DNA of 64,000 nt from Leucobacter sp. G161 (GTDB lineage Bacteria > Actinomycetota > Actinomycetes > Actinomycetales > Microbacteriaceae): the NCBI RefSeq assembly GCF_001482305.1, contig NZ_LOHP01000064.1:89208-153207 (forward strand), in the 5' to 3' direction. Positions 8,684 through 16,450 of the stretch are shown piece by piece; position 1 is the first letter of the stretch; every line of letters begins with the position of its first letter. The translations under genes were made by a program, and so were the position numbers. The notes under the pieces were generated by a model, which did no database searches, was not told the origin of the DNA, and worked only from the letters and a program-made list of their open reading frames with translations.

Positions 8684-9909
8684 GTAGCAGCCACTACCTC
8701 GACGCGGCCGCGACGGCCCCGCTGCGGCCGGAGGCGCGCGCCGCGATGCTCGCTGTGTGGGAAGCGGGCCAGGCGAACGCGTCGAGCGTGCACGGGCCAG
8801 GCTTCCGCGCCCGCGAGACTGTCGAGCGCGCCCGCGAGCAGGTCGCTCTGGCCGTCGGTGCCCGGCCGGGGGAGATCGTCTTCACCTCGGGCGGAACGGA
8901 GGCCAACACGCTCGCGATCGTCGGCCTCGCGCTCGCGAACCCGCGCGGCAGGCACATCGTGACGACAGCTATCGAGCACTCCTCCGTGCTCGAGTCTGCG
9001 CGCTACCTCGAGCGGGTGTTCGGCTTCGAGCTCACGGTGGTGCCGGTTGACGGCGCGGGCGTTGTTGATCAGGTTGCTGCCGTGGCCGCGCTTCGCCCGA
9101 ACACGACGCTACTCTCGATCGGGCTCGCGAACGGCGAGATCGGCACGGTGCAGCAGCTCGCGGAGCTCGCTGCGCGGGCCCGCGCACTCGGCGTGCTCGT
9201 CCACACCGACGCCGTGCAGGCCGCAGCAACGCTGCCCGTCTCGTTCGCTTCGTCGCCTGAGAGCTGGCCCGGCGACGCGGTCGATGCGCTGACGCTCGCC
9301 TCACACAAGTTCGGCGGCCCACAGGGCGTCGGCGCGCTGCTCGTGCGGGCGCACCTGCCGATCGAGGCAGTGATCCACGGCGGCGGGCAGGAGCGCGGGG
9401 CCCGCTCGGGTACGGAGAACGTCGCCGGCATCGCGGGCTTCGCCGCCGCCGTGACTGCGACGGTGCGGGGGATCGGCGAGCGCGCGCTCGCACTCATGCA
9501 GAGCCGCGATGCGCTCGTGGCGCGTATCCTCGCGGAGGTGCCGGGGGCCGCGCTCACTGGACATGCGAGCGAGCGGCTCCCCGGTCACGCCTCGTTCACG
9601 GTTGCCGGCGTCAGCGGGGAGTCGCTGCTCGTTGCCCTCGACACCGCGGGGTTTGCCGTGTCGTCGGGCTCGGCCTGCGCCGCGGGCCAGTCCGAGCCGT
9701 CGCCGGTGCTGCTGGCGCTCAGCATCGATCCAGAACTGGCGCAGACCGCGCTGCGGTTTACGCTTCCCGCACCGCTGCCCGCCGAGTCGATTGCGCGGGT
9801 CGTTGCGGTGCTGCGCGGCGAGGCGGAGCGAGCTGGCCGGCAAGCATCGCCGCGAGCGCAACCCCGAAGCCCAGCAGCTGCAGCGGAGCAAGCGACTCGC
9901 CCGCAATGA
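8680..9909 (+). CDS. nadS: cysteine desulfurase NadS
   Basis: 409-residue NifS/IscS-type PLP enzyme that takes sulfur from cysteine. Motifs: the N-terminal YLDAAATAPLRPEA, TSGGTEANTLAI, TAIEHSSVLE, HTDAVQA, the PLP lysine in SHKFGGPQGVG, GGGQERGARSGTEN, and the active-site cysteine in SSGSACAAGQSEPS. As the last gene of a nad operon it corresponds to nadS of Corynebacterium, needed to assemble the NadA Fe-S cluster; that role is inferred from context. The start overlaps nadC by 4 nt. The last ~30 residues are low-complexity and overlap the convergent exporter gene by 152 nt. Confidence 0.9.
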   Translation: MSSSHYLDAAATAPLRPEARAAMLAVWEAGQANASSVHGPGFRARETVERAREQVALAVGARPGEIVFTSGGTEANTLAIVGLALANPRGRHIVTTAIEHSSVLESARYLERVFGFELTVVPVDGAGVVDQVAAVAALRPNTTLLSIGLANGEIGTVQQLAELAARARALGVLVHTDAVQAAATLPVSFASSPESWPGDAVDALTLASHKFGGPQGVGALLVRAHLPIEAVIHGGGQERGARSGTENVAGIAGFAAAVTATVRGIGERALALMQSRDALVARILAEVPGAALTGHASERLPGHASFTVAGVSGESLLVALDTAGFAVSSGSACAAGQSEPSPVLLALSIDPELAQTALRFTLPAPLPAESIARVVAVLRGEAERAGRQASPRAQPRSPAAAAEQATRPQ

Positions 9910-10681
9910 GGACGCCCAGCAGCGCCGCCACGAGCGGTGAGAGCAGCCCGAGCAGTGCCGTCGAGGTGACGGGGAGCTGCCGGATGCCGGCGAACCAGAT
10001 CGTGTAGCTCACGAGCGCGCCGAGCACCCCGAGCCAGAGATATCCCAGCACGGCCGCGCCGTCGATGCCCGCGGGCACGCCGTCGACGACGAGCGCTGGC
10101 GCGAGCAGCACGAGGCCGGCCGCCGTGAGCTGCCAGCCGGCGAGACTCATTGCGGAGACCCCCTCGGGGCGGCCCCAGCGCTTGGTGAGCACGACGCCGA
10201 CCCCCATCGAGGCTGCGCCCGCGAGCCCGGCGGCAAGGCCGAGCGGGCTGAACGCCGCGCTCGGGCCGAGCACGACGAGGGCGACCCCTGCGACGCCGAC
10301 GAGGCCCCAGAGGATCCGCCACCCCGAGAGTTTCTCGCCGAGGATCCACACCGCGAGAAACGCGACGACGATGGGCTGCGCAGCGCCCAGGGTTGCGGCG
10401 ACGCCGCCCGGGAGGTGCTGCGCGGAGAGGAACAGCAGCGGGAAGAAGGCGGCCATGTTCAGGGTGCCGAGTACGAGGCTTTTCCACCACCAGGAGCCGC
10501 GCGGCAGCGTGCGCGTGATGGCGAGCGCGACGAGGCCCGCGGGGAGCGCGCGCATGAGCGCGGCGAACAGCGGGTGCCCCTCGGGGAGGAGCTGCGTAGT
10601 GACGACGTAGGTGGTGCCCCAGATTGCCGGGGCGAGGGCGGTAAGCGCGATGCTGCCCGCGCGGTTTGAAGATCCATTCAC
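9758..10681 (-). CDS. EamA/DMT-family exporter
   Basis: 307-residue protein of the drug/metabolite transporter superfamily, with ten predicted membrane helices in two five-helix halves; the GAAQPIVVAFLAVWILGEKL stretch is the typical end of the first EamA repeat and a second repeat ends near ALLGVLIAGESLAPLQ. It probably exports a small metabolite or amino acid; the substrate is unknown. It starts at GTG 10681 without a clear Shine-Dalgarno and is divergent from a LysR gene, a layout in which the regulator commonly controls the exporter. The 3' end lies antisense to the end of nadS. Confidence 0.85.
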   Translation of the reverse strand: MNGSSNRAGSIALTALAPAIWGTTYVVTTQLLPEGHPLFAALMRALPAGLVALAITRTLPRGSWWWKSLVLGTLNMAAFFPLLFLSAQHLPGGVAATLGAAQPIVVAFLAVWILGEKLSGWRILWGLVGVAGVALVVLGPSAAFSPLGLAAGLAGAASMGVGVVLTKRWGRPEGVSAMSLAGWQLTAAGLVLLAPALVVDGVPAGIDGAAVLGYLWLGVLGALVSYTIWFAGIRQLPVTSTALLGLLSPLVAALLGVLIAGESLAPLQLLGFGVALAAMLAGQLAPPRRAAPQRPAQSTRRAAVREA

Positions 10682-10737
10682 GCTTCAATCGTCGATCCCG
10701 CGCTACCAATCAGTCCAACACATTGTTGTCAGGGCAT

Positions 10738-10756
10738 CTATGAACTGTGATCATAG
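10738..10756. promoter_or_regulatory. candidate LysR-type operator
   Basis: CTATGAACTGTGATCATAG has 6-bp inverted arms (CTATGA/TCATAG) and sits in the 79-bp gap between the divergent exporter and LysR genes, four nt before the LysR ATG. Size, symmetry and position fit a LysR recognition site (autoregulation plus control of the exporter). Confidence 0.5.
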
Positions 10757-10760
10757 AACG

Positions 10761-11711
10761 ATGGAGCTTCAACAGATGCGCTACGTCGTCGCGGTCGCCG
10801 AGACCGGCAATTTCACCCGCGCCGCCGAGCGCTGCCGCGTTGTCCAATCGGCGCTGAGCCACCAGATCAAGGCGCTCGAACGCGAGCTTGGGCTCACGCT
10901 CTTCGCGCGCACGAGCCGCCGCGTCGAACTCACCGCCGCGGGTGAGGCCTTTCTCCCCGCAGCACGGGCCAGCCTGGCCGCCGCCGAGCGGGCGAAGGCC
11001 GAGGCCGCTGCTGCGACGGGGGAAGTGCGCGGCACGCTCGAGGTGGGCCTCATCCCGACGGTGACCGCCGTCGACGTGCCCGCGGCGCTTGCTGCGTTTC
11101 ACCGCGCGCACCCGGCCGTGCGGATCTCGCTGCGCGGCGGCGGGTCCGACACGTTTATGACGGCGATCGCGGCGGGCACGCTCGATGTCGCGGTGCTCGG
11201 GCTGCCGGAGGGGGCTCCGGTGACGGGTGTCGCCTCGCGCGAGCTCGCCCGAGAGAAGCTTGTCGCCGTCGTGCCCGAGGGGCACGCGCTTGCGGGAGGC
11301 CCTGGTGGTGGCGCCCCCGCTATCACGCTTGCTGCGCTCGCGGCGCACGTCGAGGGCGGCGGGGCGACGTTTGCGGATTTCCCGGCTGGCACCCCCGGTC
11401 GTGAGCAGTCCGACCTTGCCTTTGCCCGGGCCCGGGTGCAGCGTGAAGTCGCGTTTGAGGCGCTCGACGTTGCGTTGCTCCTCGACCTCGTCCGTGCAGG
11501 GCTAGTGGTGACGATCCTTCCTCGGGGGCTTGTCGCCGGCGAGCCGGGCGTGCGCGCAGTGGCCCTTGGTGGCGGGCCGACTCGGGTGTCGTACCTTGCG
11601 TGGAGCGCGTTCAATCCGTCGCCCGCGGCGCTCGCGCTGCTCGGCGTTCTCGCGCTGGACAGCGAGCCGCAGGGTGTCGCGAACGGCGCCCGGGATGTAA
11701 AGCGTGTTTGA
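10761..11711 (+). CDS. LysR-family transcriptional regulator
   Basis: 316-residue LysR protein. The winged helix-turn-helix occupies residues 1-60 (LQQMRYVVAVAETGNFTRAAE, then SALSHQIKALERELG and LFARTSR), followed by the linker helix and a periplasmic-binding-like effector domain. The start ATG 10761 gives the usual LysR N-terminus (MELQQMRY); an ATG seven codons earlier exists but overlaps the palindrome. It is divergent from the DMT exporter gene, the most likely target. The effector is not predictable. Confidence 0.88.
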   Translation: MELQQMRYVVAVAETGNFTRAAERCRVVQSALSHQIKALERELGLTLFARTSRRVELTAAGEAFLPAARASLAAAERAKAEAAAATGEVRGTLEVGLIPTVTAVDVPAALAAFHRAHPAVRISLRGGGSDTFMTAIAAGTLDVAVLGLPEGAPVTGVASRELAREKLVAVVPEGHALAGGPGGGAPAITLAALAAHVEGGGATFADFPAGTPGREQSDLAFARARVQREVAFEALDVALLLDLVRAGLVVTILPRGLVAGEPGVRAVALGGGPTRVSYLAWSAFNPSPAALALLGVLALDSEPQGVANGARDVKRV

Positions 11712-11736
11712 CGTAAAGTGAGCTTGTCTGTAAAGT
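11697..11736 (+). promoter_or_regulatory. promoter with three GTAAAG direct repeats
   Basis: TTGACG (11708-11713) and TAAAGT (11731-11736) are 17 nt apart. Three direct GTAAAG hexamers start at 11697, 11713 and 11730 (16 and 17 nt spacing), overlapping the -35 and -10 boxes. Such helically phased repeats suit a small DNA-binding protein, plausibly the XRE regulator encoded downstream. Confidence 0.5.
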
Positions 11737-11791
11737 TTGCTGTACGTCGCGCAGGCCGTGCGATGCAACGCAGACAGCGAAGGACCGCGCC

Positions 11792-12274
11792 ATGCAAGAC
11801 TCCACGACTCCAACGATGACCACGACCGCCGCCAGTCGCTGGGGCCGTGCGCGCTTCGGCGGTGGCTTCGCCGGCCTCGCCCTCGCCTCAATCGCCGTGG
11901 GCGCGCTCCTCGCAGGAGGCATCGGATGGCTGTTCGCGAGCTTCGCGCTCACAGACCGCCCAGGCATCGGCTTCGCCTTCGTTGCTGCCGGGGTGCTGCC
12001 CGTCGCGACGATGCTTGGCTGGGCGATCTTCGTCGACCGCTCGACCCTCGCCGGCGCCGTTGAGCGGCCCGAAGAGTCGATCGAGTCCGTCTGGTACGAG
12101 AAGGCTGCAAGCGGTGCATTTGGCGACATCTTGCTCGTCGGAGGCATCAGCGCAGTCGGGTTCTCCATTATGCAGATCGACGCTCCGGTGATGCTCGTCG
12201 CCGCCATCGTCATCGGTTTCGCGATGCTCGACTTCGGTGTGCGCTACCTCTGGCAGCGTTCGGCGGCGAAGTAA
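11792..12274 (+). CDS. integral membrane protein paired with XRE regulator
   Basis: 160-residue protein with about four hydrophobic helices (near residues 25-50, 60-82, 109-125 and 133-150) and no recognisable catalytic motif. Its stop overlaps the start of the XRE gene (TAATG), so the two are translationally coupled. Small membrane-protein/HTH pairs of this type are frequent in Gram-positive bacteria, the HTH usually controlling the pair. Function unknown. Confidence 0.75.
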   Translation: MQDSTTPTMTTTAASRWGRARFGGGFAGLALASIAVGALLAGGIGWLFASFALTDRPGIGFAFVAAGVLPVATMLGWAIFVDRSTLAGAVERPEESIESVWYEKAASGAFGDILLVGGISAVGFSIMQIDAPVMLVAAIVIGFAMLDFGVRYLWQRSAAK

Positions 12275-12480
12275 TGCAGAATTCCCTCCCTGAGCGCCGT
12301 CAGGCCCGCGGGTGGTCGCAGCAGCGGCTCGCCGAAGAGCTGGGGGTGTCTCGGCAGACCATCCTCTCGATCGAGAAGGGGCGTTTCGACCCGTCGCTAC
12401 CGCTCGCCTTCAGGCTTGCGGCGGTGTTCGGCTGCCACATCGAAGAGCTCTTTACGCCTGAGGCGGAGTCGGGCGAATAG
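12274..12480 (+). CDS. XRE-family small transcriptional regulator
   Basis: 68-residue protein consisting of little more than one Cro/C1-type helix-turn-helix: LPERRQARGWSQQRLAEELG, then SRQTILSIEKGRFDPS and a C-terminal helix ending IEELFTPE. Proteins of this size and type normally bind DNA as dimers at their own promoter. The start ATG shares bases with the stop of the upstream membrane-protein gene. Confidence 0.88.
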   Translation: MQNSLPERRQARGWSQQRLAEELGVSRQTILSIEKGRFDPSLPLAFRLAAVFGCHIEELFTPEAESGE

Positions 12481-12483
12481 CCA

Positions 12484-12553
12484 GAGCTGAGCTAGCCGAG
12501 CTGAGCTACCCGAGCTGAGCCCGCCGAGCTGAGCCCGCCGAGCTGAGCCGGCC
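12484..12553 (+). repeat. five tandem copies of a 14-bp unit
   Basis: Units start at 12484, 12498, 12512, 12526 and 12540; each begins GAGCTGAGC and ends with a variable C/T-A/C/G-NCC block. The array lies directly after the XRE gene in non-coding DNA. The 14-bp period does not preserve a frame, and no spacers separate the units. Confidence 0.85.
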
Positions 12554-12622
12554 GCGCTGCAGCGTCCCGCAGCCGGCCCTTCATCCCTCGCGGGGTCACT
12601 ACTGGGGCTCTCCATGTGTGAG

Positions 12623-12762
12623 GGTGCAGGCCTCAGCGACCAGGAGTGCTCAAGCGACATGACCTCAGCGAAGTCAGGAGCGATCAGCAGCAGAAAGCTC
12701 CTGACTTCGCTGAGGGCATGGCTGCTGAGCGACTCGAGCTGGGAGTGCCTTCGCCTTGCGAG
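12623..12762. repeat. dispersed intergenic hairpin repeat, copy A
   Basis: About 140 bp with clear colinear similarity to 32341-32482 in the same orientation. The core is an inverted repeat: 12658-12681 and 12697-12720 are complementary over 24 bp with a single mismatch (19 bp perfect: 12663-12681/12697-12715) around a 15-nt loop. Both arms carry the motif CATGACCTCAGCGA or its complement. It lies in the 475-bp gap between the XRE gene and the ABC-F gene; the flanks 12554-12622 and 12763-12955 show nothing else I can interpret. Confidence 0.8.
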
Positions 12763-12955
12763 GGTGGCGACCGTGACGAGCACGGGAATTGCTTCGACCC
12801 TCTGGCTCCGAAGCACACCCCTCACCGCAAGCGGGTATCGCCAGCTGCGCGCTGGACGCGGGCATCCCCCCGCAGCGGGCGGGCCGAAGCCACCCCACTT
12901 CAACACGTGAGTGGGACCCCTCGACCCGATGCGGTACCCGCGGGGCAACGCGCCG

Positions 12956-14575
12956 CTAGCTGTCCCTGACGTCCGTGAGTTCGCCTCGGCGGTGCATCCG
13001 GCCAGCGGAATCGAGCTCGAGCACCGTGTCGACTCCAATGCGCTCAAGGAACGCGAAGTCGTGACTCACGACGAGCAGCGCACCGCGATACGCATCGAGC
13101 GCCTGTGCGAGCTGTTCGACGCTCGCGATGTCGAGGTTGTTCGTCGGCTCGTCAAGGATGAGGAGCTGCGCTGGCGGCTCCGCGAGCAGCAGCTTCGCAA
13201 GGGCCACGCGGAACCGCTCGCCGCCCGAGAGGGTGCGCACGGGGCGATCCACGCTGTCGCCGCGCAGCAGCAGGCGGGCGAGCTGGTTGCGGATCGCGCC
13301 CGCGGGGGTTGCCGGAGCGACCTCCTGCACGTTCGCGATCGCGCTCGCGTCCTCGTCGAGGCCGTCGAGGCGCTGGGGGAGATGCCCAACGAATTCGGTG
13401 ACGATCCTGCCCGACGGGCGGTCGGGGCTCGCCTCGGTGCCGTCGAGCAGCTTCTGAATGAACGTTGACTTGCCGCTGCCGTTCGCCCCGACGAGGGCGA
13501 CCCGCTCGGGCCCCTGCACGGTCACCGAGGTGTCGCCGTCGGCGAACTCGGCGATGCGGCGGCCGCGCGGCACCCCGGGGTCGGGCAGCACGAGGTGGAT
13601 GTGTTCGTCCTCACGCACTCGTGCGTCGGCGGCGTCGAGTGCAGATTGGGCCGCCAGCACCTTGTCGTCGAGTGTGGATCTCATTGCGCCGGCGGATTCC
13701 TGTGCGCTGCTTGCGCGCTTGTTCACGAGGATCTTGGGGAGTCCACCGTCCCGCTGGGTTTTTTTCGCGGTTCGTGCGCGCTGAGCGAGTTTTGATTCCG
13801 CCTCTTGACGCAGCCGCTTCTCGACCTTCAGCGCCTGCTGCGCGGCCTTCGCCGACTGCTGTGCTGCGGCTTGCTCCTGCTCCTGGTGCGCCTGCCACTC
13901 GCTGTACGGGCCTCCGAACGTGGTGAGCGTGCCTGCGTGCAGCTCGGTCGTGTGCTCCATGCGTTCGAGTAGTTCGAGGTCGTGGCTCACGACGACGAGG
14001 GTGCCTGGCCACTCATCGACGAACTCGGCGAGTTTTGCGCGGGTGGCGCGGTCGAGGTTGTTCGTTGGCTCGTCGAGCAGGGTGATGGCTGTGCGGCGGA
14101 TCCTCAGCCCCGTAATCGCGATGAGCATCGCCTCGCCGCCCGACACTTCGGCGACGCGGCGATCGAGGTCCGCGCCTGAGAAGCCGATGCGGTCGAGCGC
14201 CTCGTCGGCACGCGACTCGATGTCCCAGTCGTCGCCGATGGCGTCGAAGTGCTGCTGGTCGACGTCACCGGATTCGACTGCGCGTATGGCTGCGAGGGTC
14301 GTGTGGATGCCGAGGAGTTCGGCGATCGTGGCGTCGCTGCGCAGCATGAGCGTCTGCGGGAGGTAGCTAACATCGCCGCTGGTATCGATGCGCCCCGACG
14401 TAGGGGTGAGCTCGCCGGCAATGAGCTTGAGGAGCGTCGACTTGCCAGCGCCGTTGCGCCCCACGAGGCCGGTGCGGCCGGTGCTGAACGAGCCGGTGAC
14501 GCTATTGAGTGCGATTGAGCCGTCGGCCCACTCGAACGAGAGGTCGCGGAGGGCGATAGCTGATTTGAGATTCAT
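12956..14575 (-). CDS. ABC-F family ATPase (ribosome-associated)
   Basis: 539-residue protein with two ABC nucleotide-binding domains and no membrane segment. NBD1: Walker A GRNGAGKST (about 40-48), signature VSGGEAM, Walker B and following LLDEPTNNLD. A charged, Gln/Ala/Lys-rich interdomain linker follows (about 225-300). NBD2: GANGSGKST, LSGGERFR, LILDEPTNNLD and the SHD switch. ABC-F proteins act on the ribosome: some relieve stalls, others give resistance to ribosome-targeting antibiotics. The presence of a candidate leader ORF and hairpin upstream favours an inducible, resistance-type member; this is inference. It lies downstream of the tetR gene on the same strand. Confidence 0.88.
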   Translation of the reverse strand: MNLKSAIALRDLSFEWADGSIALNSVTGSFSTGRTGLVGRNGAGKSTLLKLIAGELTPTSGRIDTSGDVSYLPQTLMLRSDATIAELLGIHTTLAAIRAVESGDVDQQHFDAIGDDWDIESRADEALDRIGFSGADLDRRVAEVSGGEAMLIAITGLRIRRTAITLLDEPTNNLDRATRAKLAEFVDEWPGTLVVVSHDLELLERMEHTTELHAGTLTTFGGPYSEWQAHQEQEQAAAQQSAKAAQQALKVEKRLRQEAESKLAQRARTAKKTQRDGGLPKILVNKRASSAQESAGAMRSTLDDKVLAAQSALDAADARVREDEHIHLVLPDPGVPRGRRIAEFADGDTSVTVQGPERVALVGANGSGKSTFIQKLLDGTEASPDRPSGRIVTEFVGHLPQRLDGLDEDASAIANVQEVAPATPAGAIRNQLARLLLRGDSVDRPVRTLSGGERFRVALAKLLLAEPPAQLLILDEPTNNLDIASVEQLAQALDAYRGALLVVSHDFAFLERIGVDTVLELDSAGRMHRRGELTDVRDS

Positions 14576-14690
14576 GATGGGAGAGTGTCCTTCGTCGGCG
14601 ACCGCAAAATGGGGTGCCGAAATAGTGCCTGATCTGTTCGCCAGCGGTGTAACCGGACCGGCGGGTGTGCGCTACTGAAGGGTGCTCCAA

Positions 14691-14715
14691 GCATGCGGGC
14701 CGAGCCCGGGCATGC
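14691..14715 (-). promoter_or_regulatory. stem-loop in the ABC-F leader
   Basis: GCATGC at 14691-14696 pairs with GCATGC at 14710-14715, with inner GGGC/GCCC pairing and a bulge, forming a compact GC-rich hairpin between the leader ORF and the ABC-F start. No T-run follows, so it would act at translation or as an antiterminator partner rather than a simple terminator. Confidence 0.45.
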
Positions 14716-14738
14716 GAACGTCAGTGGTAGCGCGATGG

Positions 14739-14768
14739 CTAGATGCCATCCACCTCAATCATCTCCAT
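14739..14768 (-). CDS. candidate leaderless leader peptide (9 aa) upstream of ABC-F
   Basis: ATG at 14766-14768 opens a nine-codon frame, MEMIEVDGI, ending in TAG. There is no Shine-Dalgarno, but TACGCT (14775-14780) lies exactly 6 nt upstream, the spacing expected for a leaderless transcript beginning at the ATG. It ends 163 nt before the ABC-F start. Leader peptides before ABC-F resistance genes sense stalled ribosomes; the function here is inferred. Confidence 0.35.
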   Translation of the reverse strand: MEMIEVDGI

Positions 14769-14772
14769 GGAG

Positions 14773-15459
14773 CTAGCGTAACACGCCTGCTCCACGCGGC
14801 TCCCCGGGCGTGTCGAAGGCCCGGGCGAGCCGTGCGAATACCTGCTGCGCGAGCGCGGCGGGTGTGCCAGCTGACCCGTCCGGGTCAGTCTCGCTCGCGG
14901 CCCAGTGCTCGAGGCCGAGGCGAATCGCGTCGGTGGCGATCGTGGCGAGGAGGCGGATCTCGAACGGAGCCCAGTCTGCGCCGAGGAGTTCGGTGAGGAT
15001 CGGCCGCAGCCGCGCCTCGGAGTCGAGGTTGACCCGATACCAGGTGGCCTTCAGGGTCGGGGCGGAGGCGACGGTGCGCAGCACGTCCCGGGTGATGCGC
15101 AGCTCTTCGCGCTCCGCTGCACTGGTCGGGATGAGGACCTCGTCGATGAGTCGCGGGAAAAGCTGCAGCGGATCGCGCTCGGGTGCGGTCGTGAGCAGGT
15201 GCACCCAGTTTTCGGCGCCAGAGGTGAGCAGCGGGACGATCGCGTCTTCTTTGGCATTGAAGTATCGGTAAAAGGTGCGGAGTGAGATGCCGGCCGCAGC
15301 GGCGATCGCCTCGGCGGAGACGTGTACGGTTCCGTGCTCCGCAAACAACCCAGCGGCTGCGCGCGCGATCTCGAGACGCGTTGCCTCGCGGCGGCGTTCG
15401 GTGAGCGACTGTGCCGGGGGCGCGTCTGCCGCTGCGGCGGAATAATCCTGGGGCTGCAT
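14773..15459 (-). CDS. TetR-family transcriptional regulator
   Basis: 228-residue repressor. The N-terminal TetR helix-turn-helix (about 20-70) reads RREATRLEIARAAAGLFAEHG, then VSAEAIAAAAGISLRTFYRYF, which is typical. The C-terminal ligand domain is unspecific by sequence. It is divergent from an SDR gene, and a pair of 15-bp inverted repeats lies in the 94-bp gap, so it most likely represses itself and the SDR gene. Confidence 0.9.
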   Translation of the reverse strand: MQPQDYSAAAADAPPAQSLTERRREATRLEIARAAAGLFAEHGTVHVSAEAIAAAAGISLRTFYRYFNAKEDAIVPLLTSGAENWVHLLTTAPERDPLQLFPRLIDEVLIPTSAAEREELRITRDVLRTVASAPTLKATWYRVNLDSEARLRPILTELLGADWAPFEIRLLATIATDAIRLGLEHWAASETDPDGSAGTPAALAQQVFARLARAFDTPGEPRGAGVLR

Positions 15460-15471
15460 GGTTACACTCTA

Positions 15472-15504
15472 TGACACAACGTGCCATGATGGCATGACGT
15501 GCCA
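15472..15504. promoter_or_regulatory. double TetR operator
   Basis: Two 15-bp imperfect inverted repeats, TGACACAACGTGCCA (15472-15486) and TGGCATGACGTGCCA (15490-15504), are separated by 3 nt. Consensus TGRCAY-RAC-GTGCCA. They begin 13 nt upstream of the tetR start codon and lie about 50 nt before the SDR start, a placement that would block both promoters. Confidence 0.65.
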
Positions 15505-15553
15505 CGGCTGCCGTGCGTTGAGGCGGCCCTGGCTTTCACCGAAAGGACTCACC

Positions 15554-16339
15554 ATGAACCGCTATGAAGGTCGCCGCGCGCTCGTCACCGGAGGCGGCTC
15601 CGGCATCGGCCAGGCCACCGTGCTCCGGATGCTCTCCGAGGGGGGCCGTGTTGTCGCGGCCGACATGAGCGAGGCAGGGCTCTCCGACACCGTCGTGCGC
15701 GCGGGAGCCGCCGCAGATCGACTGCACACGGTCGTGATGAACGTTGCCGACGAGGCGACCGTGCGCGAGGGCGTCGCCGCCGCTGTCGACTGGCTTGGCG
15801 GCCTCGACGTGCTGGTGAACGCTGCGGGGATCCTGCGCTCATCGCACACGCATGAGACCACGGTCGAGTCATTCGAGCAGGTGCTCCGCGTGAACCTCGT
15901 CGGGGCCTTCATCGTGATTCGCGAGGCGATCCCGGCGCTGCAGCAGGGGAACGGCTCAGCGGTCGTGAACTTTAGCTCGACGTCTGCGGACTTCGCGCAC
16001 CCGTACATGGCCGCATACGCGGCGTCGAAGGGCGGCGTGCAGTCGATGACGCACGCGCTCGCGTCGGAGTATTCGAAGAGTGGCATCCGCTTCACTGCAG
16101 TGCAGCCCGGGTCGATCTCCTCGGGCATGACCGACGGCTCGGGCGAGAGCGGGCAGAACCGCGGACCGGGCCTGCCCGAAGACGCCGACATGTCGCTGTT
16201 CATGAAGATGAGCCCGGTGCTCGGACAGGGGTACGCCGGGCCCGAGTCGGTGGCGAGCGTCGTTGCGATGCTTGCGAGTGAGGATGGCAAGTTCATCACG
16301 GGCACCGAGGTGCGGATCGACGGCGGCACCCACTTCTAG
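15554..16339 (+). CDS. short-chain dehydrogenase/reductase
   Basis: 261-residue classical SDR, a cytoplasmic NAD(P)-dependent oxidoreductase. Motifs: TGGGSGIG (12-19) for the dinucleotide, NAAG, the catalytic serine in NFSSTSAD, YAASK for the Tyr-Lys pair, and a C-terminal TGTEVRIDGGTHF. The start is ATG 15554 preceded by GAAAGGA; the frame is open to 15458 but that part overlaps the TetR operators. Substrate unknown; likely induced by whatever ligand releases the divergent TetR protein. Confidence 0.88.
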   Translation: MNRYEGRRALVTGGGSGIGQATVLRMLSEGGRVVAADMSEAGLSDTVVRAGAAADRLHTVVMNVADEATVREGVAAAVDWLGGLDVLVNAAGILRSSHTHETTVESFEQVLRVNLVGAFIVIREAIPALQQGNGSAVVNFSSTSADFAHPYMAAYAASKGGVQSMTHALASEYSKSGIRFTAVQPGSISSGMTDGSGESGQNRGPGLPEDADMSLFMKMSPVLGQGYAGPESVASVVAMLASEDGKFITGTEVRIDGGTHF

Positions 16340-16400
16340 CGAGCCCCGTGCCGGCGCGCCGAGCCTAGCCGAGCCGCGCCGGGCTCAGTGATCCACGCGT

Positions 16401-16440
16401 GCGAATGGGCGGGAAGGCCGCTACCCTCTCGCCCATTCGC
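16401..16440. terminator. bidirectional terminator between convergent genes
   Basis: Perfect 11-bp inverted repeat, GCGAATGGGCG (16401-16411) and its complement (16430-16440), with an 18-nt loop, placed between the ends of the SDR gene and the convergent flavoprotein gene. Confidence 0.6.
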
Positions 16441-16450
16441 ATTGGGTTGC

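Noticed and set aside
12484..12553. CRISPR array
   Set aside because: Units are directly adjacent with no spacers and only 14 bp long; no cas gene is present.
12397..13047. Minus-strand open frames through the 12.5-13.0 kb gap, and similar ones near 32.2-32.6 kb, giving peptides such as SHDLSEVRSDLQYKA
   Set aside because: They are translations of the dispersed hairpin repeat and neighbouring DNA; the frames differ in flanks, have no ribosome-binding site and one runs into tRNA-Leu.
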